DNA of 5,914 bases from Victivallales bacterium Lenti_02 (GTDB lineage Bacteria > Verrucomicrobiota > Lentisphaeria > Oligosphaerales > Lenti-02). Numbering within the stretch: the stretch's first letter is position 1; every line of letters begins with the position of its first letter. This document shows positions 1-5,761 of this stretch, piece by piece. The notes under the pieces were generated by a model that was not told the origin of the DNA, made no database searches, and saw only the letters and a program-made list of their open reading frames with translations. The stretch spans positions 1 to 5,914 of the forward strand of contig LVAZ01000484.1 in assembly GCA_001603055.1 (NCBI GenBank). Direction: 5' to 3'. The translations under genes were made by a program, and so were the position numbers.

Positions 1-469
1 AATCGAGGCGGAGGTCGCCCTCGGCGGTGAGGGTGTAGACCAGGACGACGGAGAGGTTGCCGGGGTAGCCCTCCTCGCCGTCGCGGCTGGTGTAGGACAG
101 GCGCAGACCGGCGTCGTTGCCGCCGGCGAAGGGCTCGGCGTCCCACAGCACCTTGTCGAAGCCGCGGATGCCGCCGTGGAGATGGTTGGCCCCGTTGTTG
201 GCGGCGAGGCGGTACTCCTTGCCGTCGAGGGCGAAGCGGGCCTGGCCGATGCGGTTGCCGAAGCGCCCGATGGTGGCGCCGAAGTAGGGATGCCCGGCCA
301 GATAGCCCGCCAAATCCCGGAAACCGAGGACCACGTCGGCCGTGTTCCCGTCCCGGTCGGGCACGTGCAGCTCGGTCAGAATGCCGCCGTAGGGCATGAT
401 CTTGGCGGTGTAGGGACCGGCCTTGAGAGTGAACAGTTCGATGCCGATGGTGGAGCGTTTGACGGACAT
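1..469 (-). CDS. galM: Aldose 1-epimerase (mutarotase), N-terminal part
   Basis: Interconverts the alpha and beta anomers of free aldoses such as galactose, glucose or arabinose, in the cytoplasm. Only the first 156 codons are in the window; the gene runs off the left edge. The sequence shows the GalM family pattern: a beta-rich start with MPYGGILTELHVPDRDG (25-41), VVLGF (46-50), the GRFGNRI form of the GR(Y/F)xNRI motif (68-74), NNGANHLHGG (91-100) carrying the expected catalytic histidine (H96), and SRDGEEGYPG (128-137). The second histidine and the catalytic glutamate of the family would lie in the missing part. There is no signal peptide, unlike some exported mutarotases. The start at 469 is preceded by AGGAG (481-477) at good spacing, in a 14-bp gap after the amidotransferase stop, so it is probably the third gene of an araB-amidotransferase-galM transcript. 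Family assignment is secure; the preferred sugar is inferred from context. Confidence 0.95.
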   Translation of the reverse strand, partial: MSVKRSTIGIELFTLKAGPYTAKIMPYGGILTELHVPDRDGNTADVVLGFRDLAGYLAGHPYFGATIGRFGNRIGQARFALDGKEYRLAANNGANHLHGGIRGFDKVLWDAEPFAGGNDAGLRLSYTSRDGEEGYPGNLSVVLVYTLTAEGDLRLD

Positions 470-483
470 GGTGAATCTCCTTG

Positions 484-1194
484 CTACTCGCGCGCGGCGT
501 TGAGGAAGGCGTGGAAAATCTCGCGGTGGGGGGCGTGGTCGAGGACGCGCTCGGGGTGCCACTGGACGGCGAGGACGAAACGGGGGGAGGGCTGGGCCGG
601 TTCAAGGGCCTCGACGGTCCCGTCGGGTGCCCGCGCCACGACCCGCAGTCCCCGGCCCAGCCGGTCCACCGCCTGATGATGGGAGGAGTTGACCTGGATT
701 TCCCCGCTGCCGACGATGCCGGCCAGCCGGGAACCGGGCAGCGCGGTGGCCGGATGCCATTGCTCCCCCTGTTCGAGTCGGCGGTGCTCGATGCCGCCGC
801 CGAGGTCGGGGAGATGGGGGAACAGGCTGCCGCCGCAGACCACGTTCAGTTCCTGGCAGCCGAGACAGATGCAGAGCAGCGGCATTTCGGGCCAATCCAG
901 CGCCGCTTCGAGCAGGGCCAAATCCCAGGCCTGGCGCTGGGGGTGCATGGGCTGGACTTCCGGATGGGGCGGCTGGTCCGGAACGGCGAGGTCCGGCCCG
1001 CCGGTGAACAGCAGGCCGTCGAGCGCGCCGCGCCATTCCCCGACCCGGCCGGGGTCCTCCTCCGGCGCGATCAGCACCGGCTCGCCGCCCGCCGCGCGGA
1101 CCGCCGCGAAGTAGAACCGGTTGCAGACAAATTCGCGTTCCCGGAAGTCGTTCTGCCGGACATTGGCGGTGAGGCCGATGCGGGGACGGGTCAT
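484..1194 (-). CDS. Class I glutamine amidotransferase-like hydrolase (peptidase C26, PuuD-like)
   Basis: A 236-residue single-domain protein of the gamma-glutamyl-gamma-aminobutyrate hydrolase (PuuD) type; family members cleave gamma-glutamyl amides with a Cys-His-Glu triad in the cytoplasm. Visible motifs are the N-terminal PRIGLTAN (4-11), LLFTGGPDL (61-69), the nucleophile elbow CICLGCQELN (108-117) with C110 as predicted nucleophile, GGSLFPHLPD (121-130), VNSSHHQAVD (168-177), DGTVEALE (191-198) and AVQWHPE (209-215) giving H213 and E215. All three catalytic residues are present and the length is normal. The usual glycine two residues before the nucleophile is cysteine here (C108). The ATG at 1194 overlaps the araB TGA as ATGA and is preceded by CGGAG (1206-1202), so translation is probably coupled to araB. 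The frame is open far upstream inside araB, but that is a high-GC artefact. The natural substrate is unknown; a role in polyamine (putrescine) breakdown would not explain the sugar-gene neighbours. Confidence 0.92.
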   Translation of the reverse strand: MTRPRIGLTANVRQNDFREREFVCNRFYFAAVRAAGGEPVLIAPEEDPGRVGEWRGALDGLLFTGGPDLAVPDQPPHPEVQPMHPQRQAWDLALLEAALDWPEMPLLCICLGCQELNVVCGGSLFPHLPDLGGGIEHRRLEQGEQWHPATALPGSRLAGIVGSGEIQVNSSHHQAVDRLGRGLRVVARAPDGTVEALEPAQPSPRFVLAVQWHPERVLDHAPHREIFHAFLNAARE

Positions 1195-2879
1195 GGCTTG
1201 GCTCCGACGGCCCGGCGGCTGATGTCGAGCAGCTTCTTCATGACCGGGAAGTGGTCGAAGGAAGCCCCCTTCACGCCGAAGCTGTCGTGCAGTTCGCAGT
1301 AGAGTGCGTAGAGTTCCCGGTAGACGGCTTGGTTCTCGGGGATGGGCTGGTAGACGGTGTCCTTGTAGGAGCACATGGCGGCCTGGGCCTCGGCGCAGGT
1401 GGCATGGCCGCCCGCCGCCTTGCCCGCGACGACGGCGGCCATGATGGCCGAACCGAGGGCGCAGGTCTGGGCCGAGCCGCTGATATACATGGGGCGACCC
1501 AGCACGTCCGCGTAGATTTGCATGAACATGGGGTCTTTTTCGGCGATGCCGCCGCAGTTGACCACCTTCTCGACCTTCACGCCGTACTCCTCGATGCGGT
1601 CGAGGATGCGGCGGGCACCGAAGGCGGTGGCCTCGATCAAAGCCCGGTAGATTTGCGCCTGGGTGGTGTGGAGGGTGAGGCCGAGGATCAGCCCGGTCAG
1701 GCGGGCGTCGGTGAGGATGGTGCGGTTGCCGTTCACCCAGTCGAGGGCGAGCAGGCCGCTCTGGCCGGGCTTGTCCTTTTCGACTTCGGCGCGAAGCTGG
1801 CCGTGCAGCTTGCCCTCGCCCCGGCAGACGTGCTTGACGAACCAGTTGAAGATGTCGCCCACGGCGGACTGGCCCGCCTCGATGCCGTAGTGGCCGGGGA
1901 GGATCGAGCCGTCGACGATGCCGCAGACGCCGGGGATGTCGGGCAGTTGGGCGGTGTTCGGGGCGACGAGGCAGTCGCAGGTACTGGTGCCGATGATCTT
2001 GACCATCGCGCCCGGCCCGACGCCCGCGCCCACGGCCCCGAGATGGGCGTCGAAGGCCCCGACGGCGATGGGGATGCCGGCGGGCAGGCCCAGCTCCTTC
2101 GCCCAGTCGGCGCAGAGCGTCCCCGCCGCCTGGTCCGCCGTGGTGACGGTGCGCGGCAAACGCGCGCGCAGGGCTCCGATTTCGGGGGCGAGGAACGAGA
2201 GGAATTCCGCGTCGGGATAGCCGCCCCATTCGGCGCAGTACATGGCCTTGTGGCCCGCCGGGCAGATGCCCGCCTTGACCTGGGCGGGGTCGGTGATGCC
2301 CGCCAGCACGGCGGGAATGAAATCGGCGAATTCGAGCCAGGTGTGGGCGGCATCGAACACGGCGCGGTCCACCTGATGGCAGTGCCAGATTTTCGAGAAC
2401 AGCCATTCGGAGGAATAGGTGCCGCCGCACTTGGCCAGATAGTGGGGCCGGTGCTGGCGGGCCAGTTCGGTGATCTTCTCGGCCTCGGCCATGCCGCTGT
2501 GGTCCTTCCACATCCAGGCGCAGGCGTTCAGATTGCCCGCGAAGCGGGGCTGGGCGGCGAGGGGTTGCAGGTGTTCGTCCACGGGAATGGGGGTCGAGCC
2601 GGTGGTGTCCACGCCGATGCCGATGACCTTGGCGGGCGCGAAGGCCCGGTCCTTGGCCGCCTGGGCCAGGGCGGCGGGCACGGTCCGGCGCAGACCCTCG
2701 ACGAAATCGAGGGGCGACTGCCGGGCCACATGGGGGTTGGCCGGGTCGGTGAGCACGCCCGCGTCGCCGCTGGCGTAGGTCCAGACGGCGACCCCCAGCT
2801 CGCGCCCGTCGGCGACATCCACAACCAGGCAGCGGACCGAGTTGCTGCCGTAGTCAAGACCAATCGTGTAGTGGCTCAT
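1191..2879 (-). CDS. araB: Ribulokinase (FGGY carbohydrate kinase)
   Basis: Phosphorylates L-ribulose with ATP to L-ribulose 5-phosphate, the second step of L-arabinose use, in the cytoplasm. The 562 residues match the usual ribulokinase length (about 560). Domain FGGY_N opens with TIGLDYGSNSVR (5-16, phosphate loop) and includes GIGVDTTGSTPIPVD (87-101), AWMWKDH (121-127, the sugar-binding MWKDH-type motif of ribulokinases) and GGTYSSEWLFSKIWH (152-166). GAFDAHLGAVGAG (274-286) carries the predicted catalytic base D277. FGGY_C holds IIGTSTCDC (295-303), GIEAGQSAVGD (332-342), NCGGIAEKDPMFMQIYADVL (441-460) and ALGSAIMAAVVAG (474-486), the nucleotide-binding part. The ATG at 2879 has GGAGAG (2891-2886) six bases upstream. 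It is first in the tight run araB-amidotransferase-galM and lies 95 bp after the methyltransferase gene on the same strand. No arabinose operator or clear promoter is recognisable. Specificity for L-ribulose is inferred from overall similarity; other ketopentose or polyol kinases of this family are less likely. Confidence 0.95.
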   Translation of the reverse strand: MSHYTIGLDYGSNSVRCLVVDVADGRELGVAVWTYASGDAGVLTDPANPHVARQSPLDFVEGLRRTVPAALAQAAKDRAFAPAKVIGIGVDTTGSTPIPVDEHLQPLAAQPRFAGNLNACAWMWKDHSGMAEAEKITELARQHRPHYLAKCGGTYSSEWLFSKIWHCHQVDRAVFDAAHTWLEFADFIPAVLAGITDPAQVKAGICPAGHKAMYCAEWGGYPDAEFLSFLAPEIGALRARLPRTVTTADQAAGTLCADWAKELGLPAGIPIAVGAFDAHLGAVGAGVGPGAMVKIIGTSTCDCLVAPNTAQLPDIPGVCGIVDGSILPGHYGIEAGQSAVGDIFNWFVKHVCRGEGKLHGQLRAEVEKDKPGQSGLLALDWVNGNRTILTDARLTGLILGLTLHTTQAQIYRALIEATAFGARRILDRIEEYGVKVEKVVNCGGIAEKDPMFMQIYADVLGRPMYISGSAQTCALGSAIMAAVVAGKAAGGHATCAEAQAAMCSYKDTVYQPIPENQAVYRELYALYCELHDSFGVKGASFDHFPVMKKLLDISRRAVGAKP

Positions 2880-2950
2880 GGTGCGCTCTCCGAAGTTGGC
2901 GGATGGACAGGCTGAAAGGTAGTCTCCGCCGCGCCGCTTTCCAGAGCCCG

Positions 2951-2988
2951 CGCCGCCGGATCAGCGCCGCCGGATCAGCGCCGCCGGA
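2951..2988. repeat. 14-bp tandem repeat, 2.7 copies
   Basis: The unit CGCCGCCGGATCAG occurs at 2951-2964 and 2965-2978, followed by a partial third copy CGCCGCCGGA at 2979-2988. It spans the last codons and stop of the RsmB-like gene and the start of the gap before araB. The stop used is TCA (2975-2977, TGA on minus); the duplicated unit places a second TGA 14 bases further on, in another frame. It looks like a replication-slippage duplication. I see no protein-binding or hairpin role that can be supported. Confidence 0.9.
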
Positions 2989-4315
2989 AGCGGGCCACGA
3001 ACATGGCGTCGCAGTCCCCGTCCCAGGGCCAGATGCGGAGCTGGCCCGGACAATCGCCCGCCGCCAGGGGGTTGGGGAAGGCCTCGGGCGCGAACTCGGG
3101 CCGGGCGGCGAGGAAGGCCTGGACGACCCCCTCGTTCTCGGCGTCGAACAGCGAGCAGGTGGCGTAGACCAGAACCCCGCCGGGGCGCACCGCGCCGGCC
3201 GCGTTGCCCAGCAGGGCGAGCTGCTTGGCGGCGAATTCGGCGATTTCGGCGCGGTCGAGGTTCCAGCGGGCGTCCGGATTCCGCCGCCAGGTGCCCGAGC
3301 AGGTGCAGGGGGCGTCCACCAGCACGCCGTCGAAATTGCCCTTTTTCTCGGGCATGGCCTTGCCCTTCCACTCGCGGCAGCGGATGTTCGAGAATTCGGC
3401 GCGGCGGGCGCGGCGGCGCAGGTCTTCGAGGACGAATTCGCGGATGTCGGAGGCGACGATGCTGCCCTTGTTCCGCATCAGGGTGGCGAGATGGAGGGTT
3501 TTGCCGCCCGCGCCCGCGCAGGCGTCCCACCAGCGTTCGCCCGGCCGCGGGTCGCAGACGGCGGCGACCGTCTGCGAGGCGAGGTCCTGGATTTCGAGCA
3601 GGCCGTCCCGCAGGGCGGGCAGATTGCGGAGATTGAGCTTCGGGGGGGCGATGGCGATGGCGTCGGGCCGCCGGGGATGGGGTTTGGGGGCCAGCTCCGC
3701 CGCCGTCAGTTCGGCCAGGGCGCGGGCGGGCTCGACCTGGGCGCGGAGCCAGACAGGGGGACGGCGCTGCAGCCAGTCCACCAGCTCGTCCCAGCCGCGC
3801 GGGTTGCTCGCCTCTTCCGCGCACCAGTCCGGAATCAGGTCGCCGAGGGCGAAGCGGCGGGACGGCGCGGGACCGAGGGGCAGCAGGCGCCGCCAACGCT
3901 GGGCCGGAGGCGCGGGTTTGACCGGCACATCCTCCGTCCGCAGGCCAAGCTGGCGACGCCAGACCTCGGCCACCTCGGGCAGGGGCGCGTCCTCGAGCAG
4001 CCAGGCCCCCAGCAGCAGGCGCGCGTAGTCCTCGCCGCGCACCCGGGCCGGGTCCGGCTCCGCCGCCGGCAGGACCGGCGCGAAGTCGCGCAGCCAGCCC
4101 CACCAGCGCAGGATGGCGAAGAGACTCTCGCTGAACAGGCGGCGGTCCCGCGCGCCGCATTCGCGGTGGGCGCGCAGGTAGGCGGCCAGAACCCGGTCGG
4201 CGGGGCGGTGCGCCACCAAAGCCTGCCAAAGCAGGCCGGCGACGGCCCCGGCGCAGGCGCGGGCCTGCGCTTCGAGTTTGCGGAAGGGAAGCCGGTTTGC
4301 AGGGTGTTCATCCAT
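2975..4315 (-). CDS. rsmB: RsmB-like 16S rRNA cytosine-C5 methyltransferase (NOL1/NOP2/Sun family)
   Basis: Predicted SAM-dependent m5C methyltransferase of rRNA, of the type that modifies C967 of 16S rRNA in E. coli. The 446 residues have RsmB architecture. There is a NusB-like helical N-terminal region (about 20-130, with DRVLAAYLRAH and ARDRRLFSESLFAILRWW), then RPPVWLRAQV (185-194), NLPALRDGLLEIQDLASQ (231-248), and the Rossmann catalytic domain. SAM-binding motif I is DACAGAGGKTLHLA (264-277) and motif II is VASDI (287-291). Motif IV is DAPCTCSGTWRRNPD (334-348) with C337; motif VI is ATCSLFDAENEGVV (385-398) with C387, the predicted nucleophile. Both family cysteines are present; motif IV has CTCSG where CSGxG is usual. 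The ATG at 4315 is the only plausible start (next Met is 280) but has just a weak Shine-Dalgarno. It is divergent from the pilus ATPase gene. Family is certain; the exact target base is inferred. Confidence 0.9.
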   Translation of the reverse strand: MDEHPANRLPFRKLEAQARACAGAVAGLLWQALVAHRPADRVLAAYLRAHRECGARDRRLFSESLFAILRWWGWLRDFAPVLPAAEPDPARVRGEDYARLLLGAWLLEDAPLPEVAEVWRRQLGLRTEDVPVKPAPPAQRWRRLLPLGPAPSRRFALGDLIPDWCAEEASNPRGWDELVDWLQRRPPVWLRAQVEPARALAELTAAELAPKPHPRRPDAIAIAPPKLNLRNLPALRDGLLEIQDLASQTVAAVCDPRPGERWWDACAGAGGKTLHLATLMRNKGSIVASDIREFVLEDLRRRARRAEFSNIRCREWKGKAMPEKKGNFDGVLVDAPCTCSGTWRRNPDARWNLDRAEIAEFAAKQLALLGNAAGAVRPGGVLVYATCSLFDAENEGVVQAFLAARPEFAPEAFPNPLAAGDCPGQLRIWPWDGDCDAMFVARFRRR

Positions 4316-4376
4316 AGGTCGCCCAATCTGCCTTCGGGAAACGCGAGGTCAAGCGGGGCGGACGGGGAAAGCCGGA

Positions 4377-4405
4377 TTGCATGATTCGCCGGACGGCATT
4401 ACAAT
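4377..4405 (+). promoter_or_regulatory. Sigma70-type promoter for the pilus ATPase gene
   Basis: The -35 element TTGCAT (4377-4382, three of six consensus bases) and the -10 element TACAAT (4400-4405, five of six) are separated by exactly 17 bp. Predicted transcription start is about 4411-4413, giving a leader of about 50 nt to the ATG at 4461. If correct, the alternative ATG at 4410 would lie outside the transcript, which supports the 4461 start. Confidence 0.6.
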
Positions 4406-4426
4406 CCCGATGGAGCAGAGTGTCGG
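4398..4426 (-). promoter_or_regulatory. Possible divergent promoter for the rsmB-like gene
   Basis: Read on the minus strand, CCGACA (4426-4421, four of six -35 bases) is followed after 17 bp by TGTAAT (4403-4398, five of six -10 bases). Its -10 shares four base pairs (4400-4403) with the plus-strand -10. Predicted start is near 4391, leaving a leader of about 75 nt to the ATG at 4315. The -35 is weak, so this is less certain than the plus-strand promoter. Confidence 0.42.
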
Positions 4427-4432
4427 GGGGGG
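4425..4432 (+). repeat. G8 homopolymer tract upstream of the pilus ATPase start
   Basis: Eight consecutive G residues lie between the predicted promoter and the chosen start of the ATPase. With the 4461 start the tract is in the untranslated leader; if translation began at 4410 it would encode three glycines (codons 6-8). Poly-G tracts of this length are slippage-prone in many bacteria. Confidence 0.85.
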
Positions 4433-4449
4433 TATAGCGTCGACAAGTC

Positions 4450-4454
4450 AAGGG
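4450..4454 (+). promoter_or_regulatory. Shine-Dalgarno that decides the ATPase start
   Basis: AAGGG at 4450-4454 sits six bases before the ATG at 4461. The upstream in-frame ATG at 4410 has no comparable purine-rich site and lies at or before the predicted transcription start, so 4461 is preferred. Confidence 0.65.
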
Positions 4455-4460
4455 CCGCAT

Positions 4461-5555
4461 ATGAGAACCGTCCTCCATGACATTCTGGCCACCGGGGTGG
4501 CCGAAAATGCGTCGGACTGGCATATCCGCGAGGGCAGCAACGTCGGCCTCCGGGTTGACGGCACCCTCATCGAGGTGGATTTCGCCACCGACCGCAAGTT
4601 TCTCGAACAGGCCATCGAGCAGATGACCGCCGAAAACCACCGGCGGGATTTCCTCGAACACGGCGACAGCGACTTCGCGCTGGCCGAGGACGGGGTGGGG
4701 CGGTTCCGCGTGAACCTCCACCGTCAGCGGGGCATGATCGCCATGACCTTCCGCCATGTGAAGGGCGAGATTCCCGTGGTCGAGAACATCGGTCTCCCCA
4801 AGGTGCTCCGCAAAATCGCGGAGAACCACAACGGCATCGTGCTGGTCACCGGCACCACCGGCTCGGGCAAGTCCACCACCCTGGCCGCCATGATCGGCCA
4901 CATGAACGCCCACATGAACCGGCACATCATCACCATCGAGGACCCCATCGAGTACAACTTCCCCGACCAGCAGTGCATCATCGAGCAGCGCGAGGTGGGC
5001 ATCGACTGCAGCACCTTCGACTCCGCTCTGATCCACGCCCTCCGCCAGGACCCCGACGTGATTGTGGTCGGCGAAATGCGCAACCGGGAGAGCTTCGAGA
5101 CCGCCCTCACCGCCGCCGAGACCGGCCATCTGGTGATGACCACCCTCCACACCAAGGACGCCGCCCAGTCCATCCTCCGCCTGCTCGACATGTACCCCAA
5201 CGAGGAGCGCGAGTCGGTGCGCAAGAGCCTCGCCGAGTCGCTCCGCGCCATCATCTGCCAGCGCCTCGTGCCCAGAGCCACCGGCAAGGGCGTGGTCCCG
5301 GTCAACGAAATCCTCATCAACACCCCGATCGTCGAGAAGCTGCTCGACGAGGGTCGGCTCGGCAAGCTCGGCCAGGCCATCGAGGGCGGCGGCGAGGACG
5401 GCATGATGAGCTTCAACAGCCGCCTCCTCGCCCTGGTCAACGACGGCGTCATCACCGAGGAGGTCGCCCTGGCCACCTCCGACAACCCCTCCGCCCTCAA
5501 GATGAACCTCAAGGGCATCTTCCTCTCCGACGCGGGCGGCGGCATCATCAACTAA
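4461..5555 (+). CDS. pilT: Type IV pilus retraction ATPase (PilT/PilU family)
   Basis: Hexameric secretion-type ATPase at the inner-membrane base of type IV pili; it drives pilus retraction for twitching, adhesion or DNA uptake. The 364 residues match the family (about 345-380). The N-terminal PAS-like domain (about 1-100) contains ASDWHIREGSNVGLRVDG (17-34), corresponding to the family SDLHI...RxDG pattern. The ATPase core has Walker A GTTGSGKST (131-139), the Asp box IITIEDPIEY (156-165), Walker B DPDVIVVGEMRN (197-208) with E205, and the His box TGHLVMTTLHT (221-231). SLRAIICQRLVP (260-271) and EILINTPIVEKLLDEG (283-298) follow. The AIRNLIRE motif typical of PilT is not conserved there, and the tail (MMSFNSRLLALVNDG, then SDNPSALKMNL) reads more like PilU, so the symbol is provisional. 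No other pil genes are in view. It has its own upstream promoter and a downstream terminator, so it is probably monocistronic. A start at 4410 would add 17 residues. Confidence 0.92.
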   Translation: MRTVLHDILATGVAENASDWHIREGSNVGLRVDGTLIEVDFATDRKFLEQAIEQMTAENHRRDFLEHGDSDFALAEDGVGRFRVNLHRQRGMIAMTFRHVKGEIPVVENIGLPKVLRKIAENHNGIVLVTGTTGSGKSTTLAAMIGHMNAHMNRHIITIEDPIEYNFPDQQCIIEQREVGIDCSTFDSALIHALRQDPDVIVVGEMRNRESFETALTAAETGHLVMTTLHTKDAAQSILRLLDMYPNEERESVRKSLAESLRAIICQRLVPRATGKGVVPVNEILINTPIVEKLLDEGRLGKLGQAIEGGGEDGMMSFNSRLLALVNDGVITEEVALATSDNPSALKMNLKGIFLSDAGGGIIN

Positions 5556-5577
5556 CCCGCCCCCCCAGGCCAACCAG

Positions 5578-5628
5578 CAGGCAAGGAGGAATACCGCTCC
5601 CCTCCTTGCCTGAAGTTGTCTTGTTTTG
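5578..5628 (+). terminator. Rho-independent terminator after the pilus ATPase gene
   Basis: CAGGCAAGGAGG (5578-5589) pairs perfectly with CCTCCTTGCCTG (5601-5612), giving a 12-bp stem with an 11-nt loop. A moderately T-rich run (5613-5628, including GTTGTCTTGTTTT) follows. It starts 22 bases after the ATPase stop codon and separates that gene from the promoter at 5639. Confidence 0.88.
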
Positions 5629-5638
5629 AACCGGCCCG

Positions 5639-5667
5639 TTGACAGATTGGCGGGAAGAGGATATAAG
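5639..5667 (+). promoter_or_regulatory. Strong sigma70-type promoter for the right-end gene
   Basis: A perfect -35 TTGACA (5639-5644) and a near-perfect -10 TATAAG (5662-5667) are spaced by 17 bp, just downstream of the terminator and upstream of an open reading frame on the same strand. Predicted transcription start is about 5673-5675. Confidence 0.8.
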
Positions 5668-5673
5668 GGAACT

Positions 5674-5761
5674 GGCGTAATCCGCAGGCTCGGCCACAGG
5701 GTGCGCCGAAGGCTTTTTGTTGCCATTGCTCAATAAGCCAGCCGGTTGTGAGGAAGAAGAC
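5674..5761 (+). other. Structured 5' leader of the right-end gene
   Basis: About 88 nt between the predicted transcription start and the ATG at 5762. Two hairpins can be drawn. TCGGC (5690-5694) pairs with GCCGA (5705-5709) around a 10-nt loop. GGCTTTTTG (5711-5719) pairs with CAATAAGCC (5731-5739) with one T-T mismatch and an 11-nt loop. The Shine-Dalgarno AGGAAG (5751-5756) lies downstream and unpaired. It does not match any riboswitch consensus I can recall well enough to name. Confidence 0.4.

Noticed and set aside
484..2511. A 675-codon minus-strand frame continuous from the hydrolase back through most of araB
   Set aside because: Only the last 236 residues resemble a protein family. 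The upstream part is an arginine/proline/glycine-rich alternative reading of araB, typical of high-GC genes, and the ATG at 1194 has its own ribosome-binding site.
1251..2915. A 554-codon plus-strand frame opposite araB
   Set aside because: It is antisense to a full-length, motif-complete ribulokinase. Its composition is rich in G, A, V and D with no recognisable motif, as expected of a complement of high-GC codons.
2880..2974. Terminator or promoter in the gap between rsmB and araB
   Set aside because: The GC-rich repeats can form only short self-complementary stems with no T-run, and no hexamer pair with acceptable spacing was found, so neither is annotated.
2903..4384. A 493-codon plus-strand frame opposite the rsmB-like gene
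   Set aside because: Antisense shadow: the minus-strand gene carries all NOL1/NOP2/Sun motifs, while this translation has none and is low in complexity.
4410..4460. Upstream start (ATG at 4410) for the pilus ATPase
   Set aside because: It would coincide with the predicted transcription start, lacks a Shine-Dalgarno sequence, and adds a 17-residue stretch (EQSVGGGIASTSQ...) with no family counterpart. Kept as an alternative because of the G8 tract.
4308..5726. A 472-codon minus-strand frame opposite the pilus ATPase
   Set aside because: The plus strand encodes a complete PilT/PilU-family protein here; the opposite frame is a V/G/H/D/L-rich shadow that also crosses the terminator and promoter.
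5668..5761. Known riboswitch (for example cyclic-di-GMP class I) in the right-end leader
   Set aside because: Fragments such as GGGTGCGCC and GAAGGC recall parts of the c-di-GMP-I consensus, but the order and the conserved tetraloop and receptor segments do not fit. Not enough to name a class.
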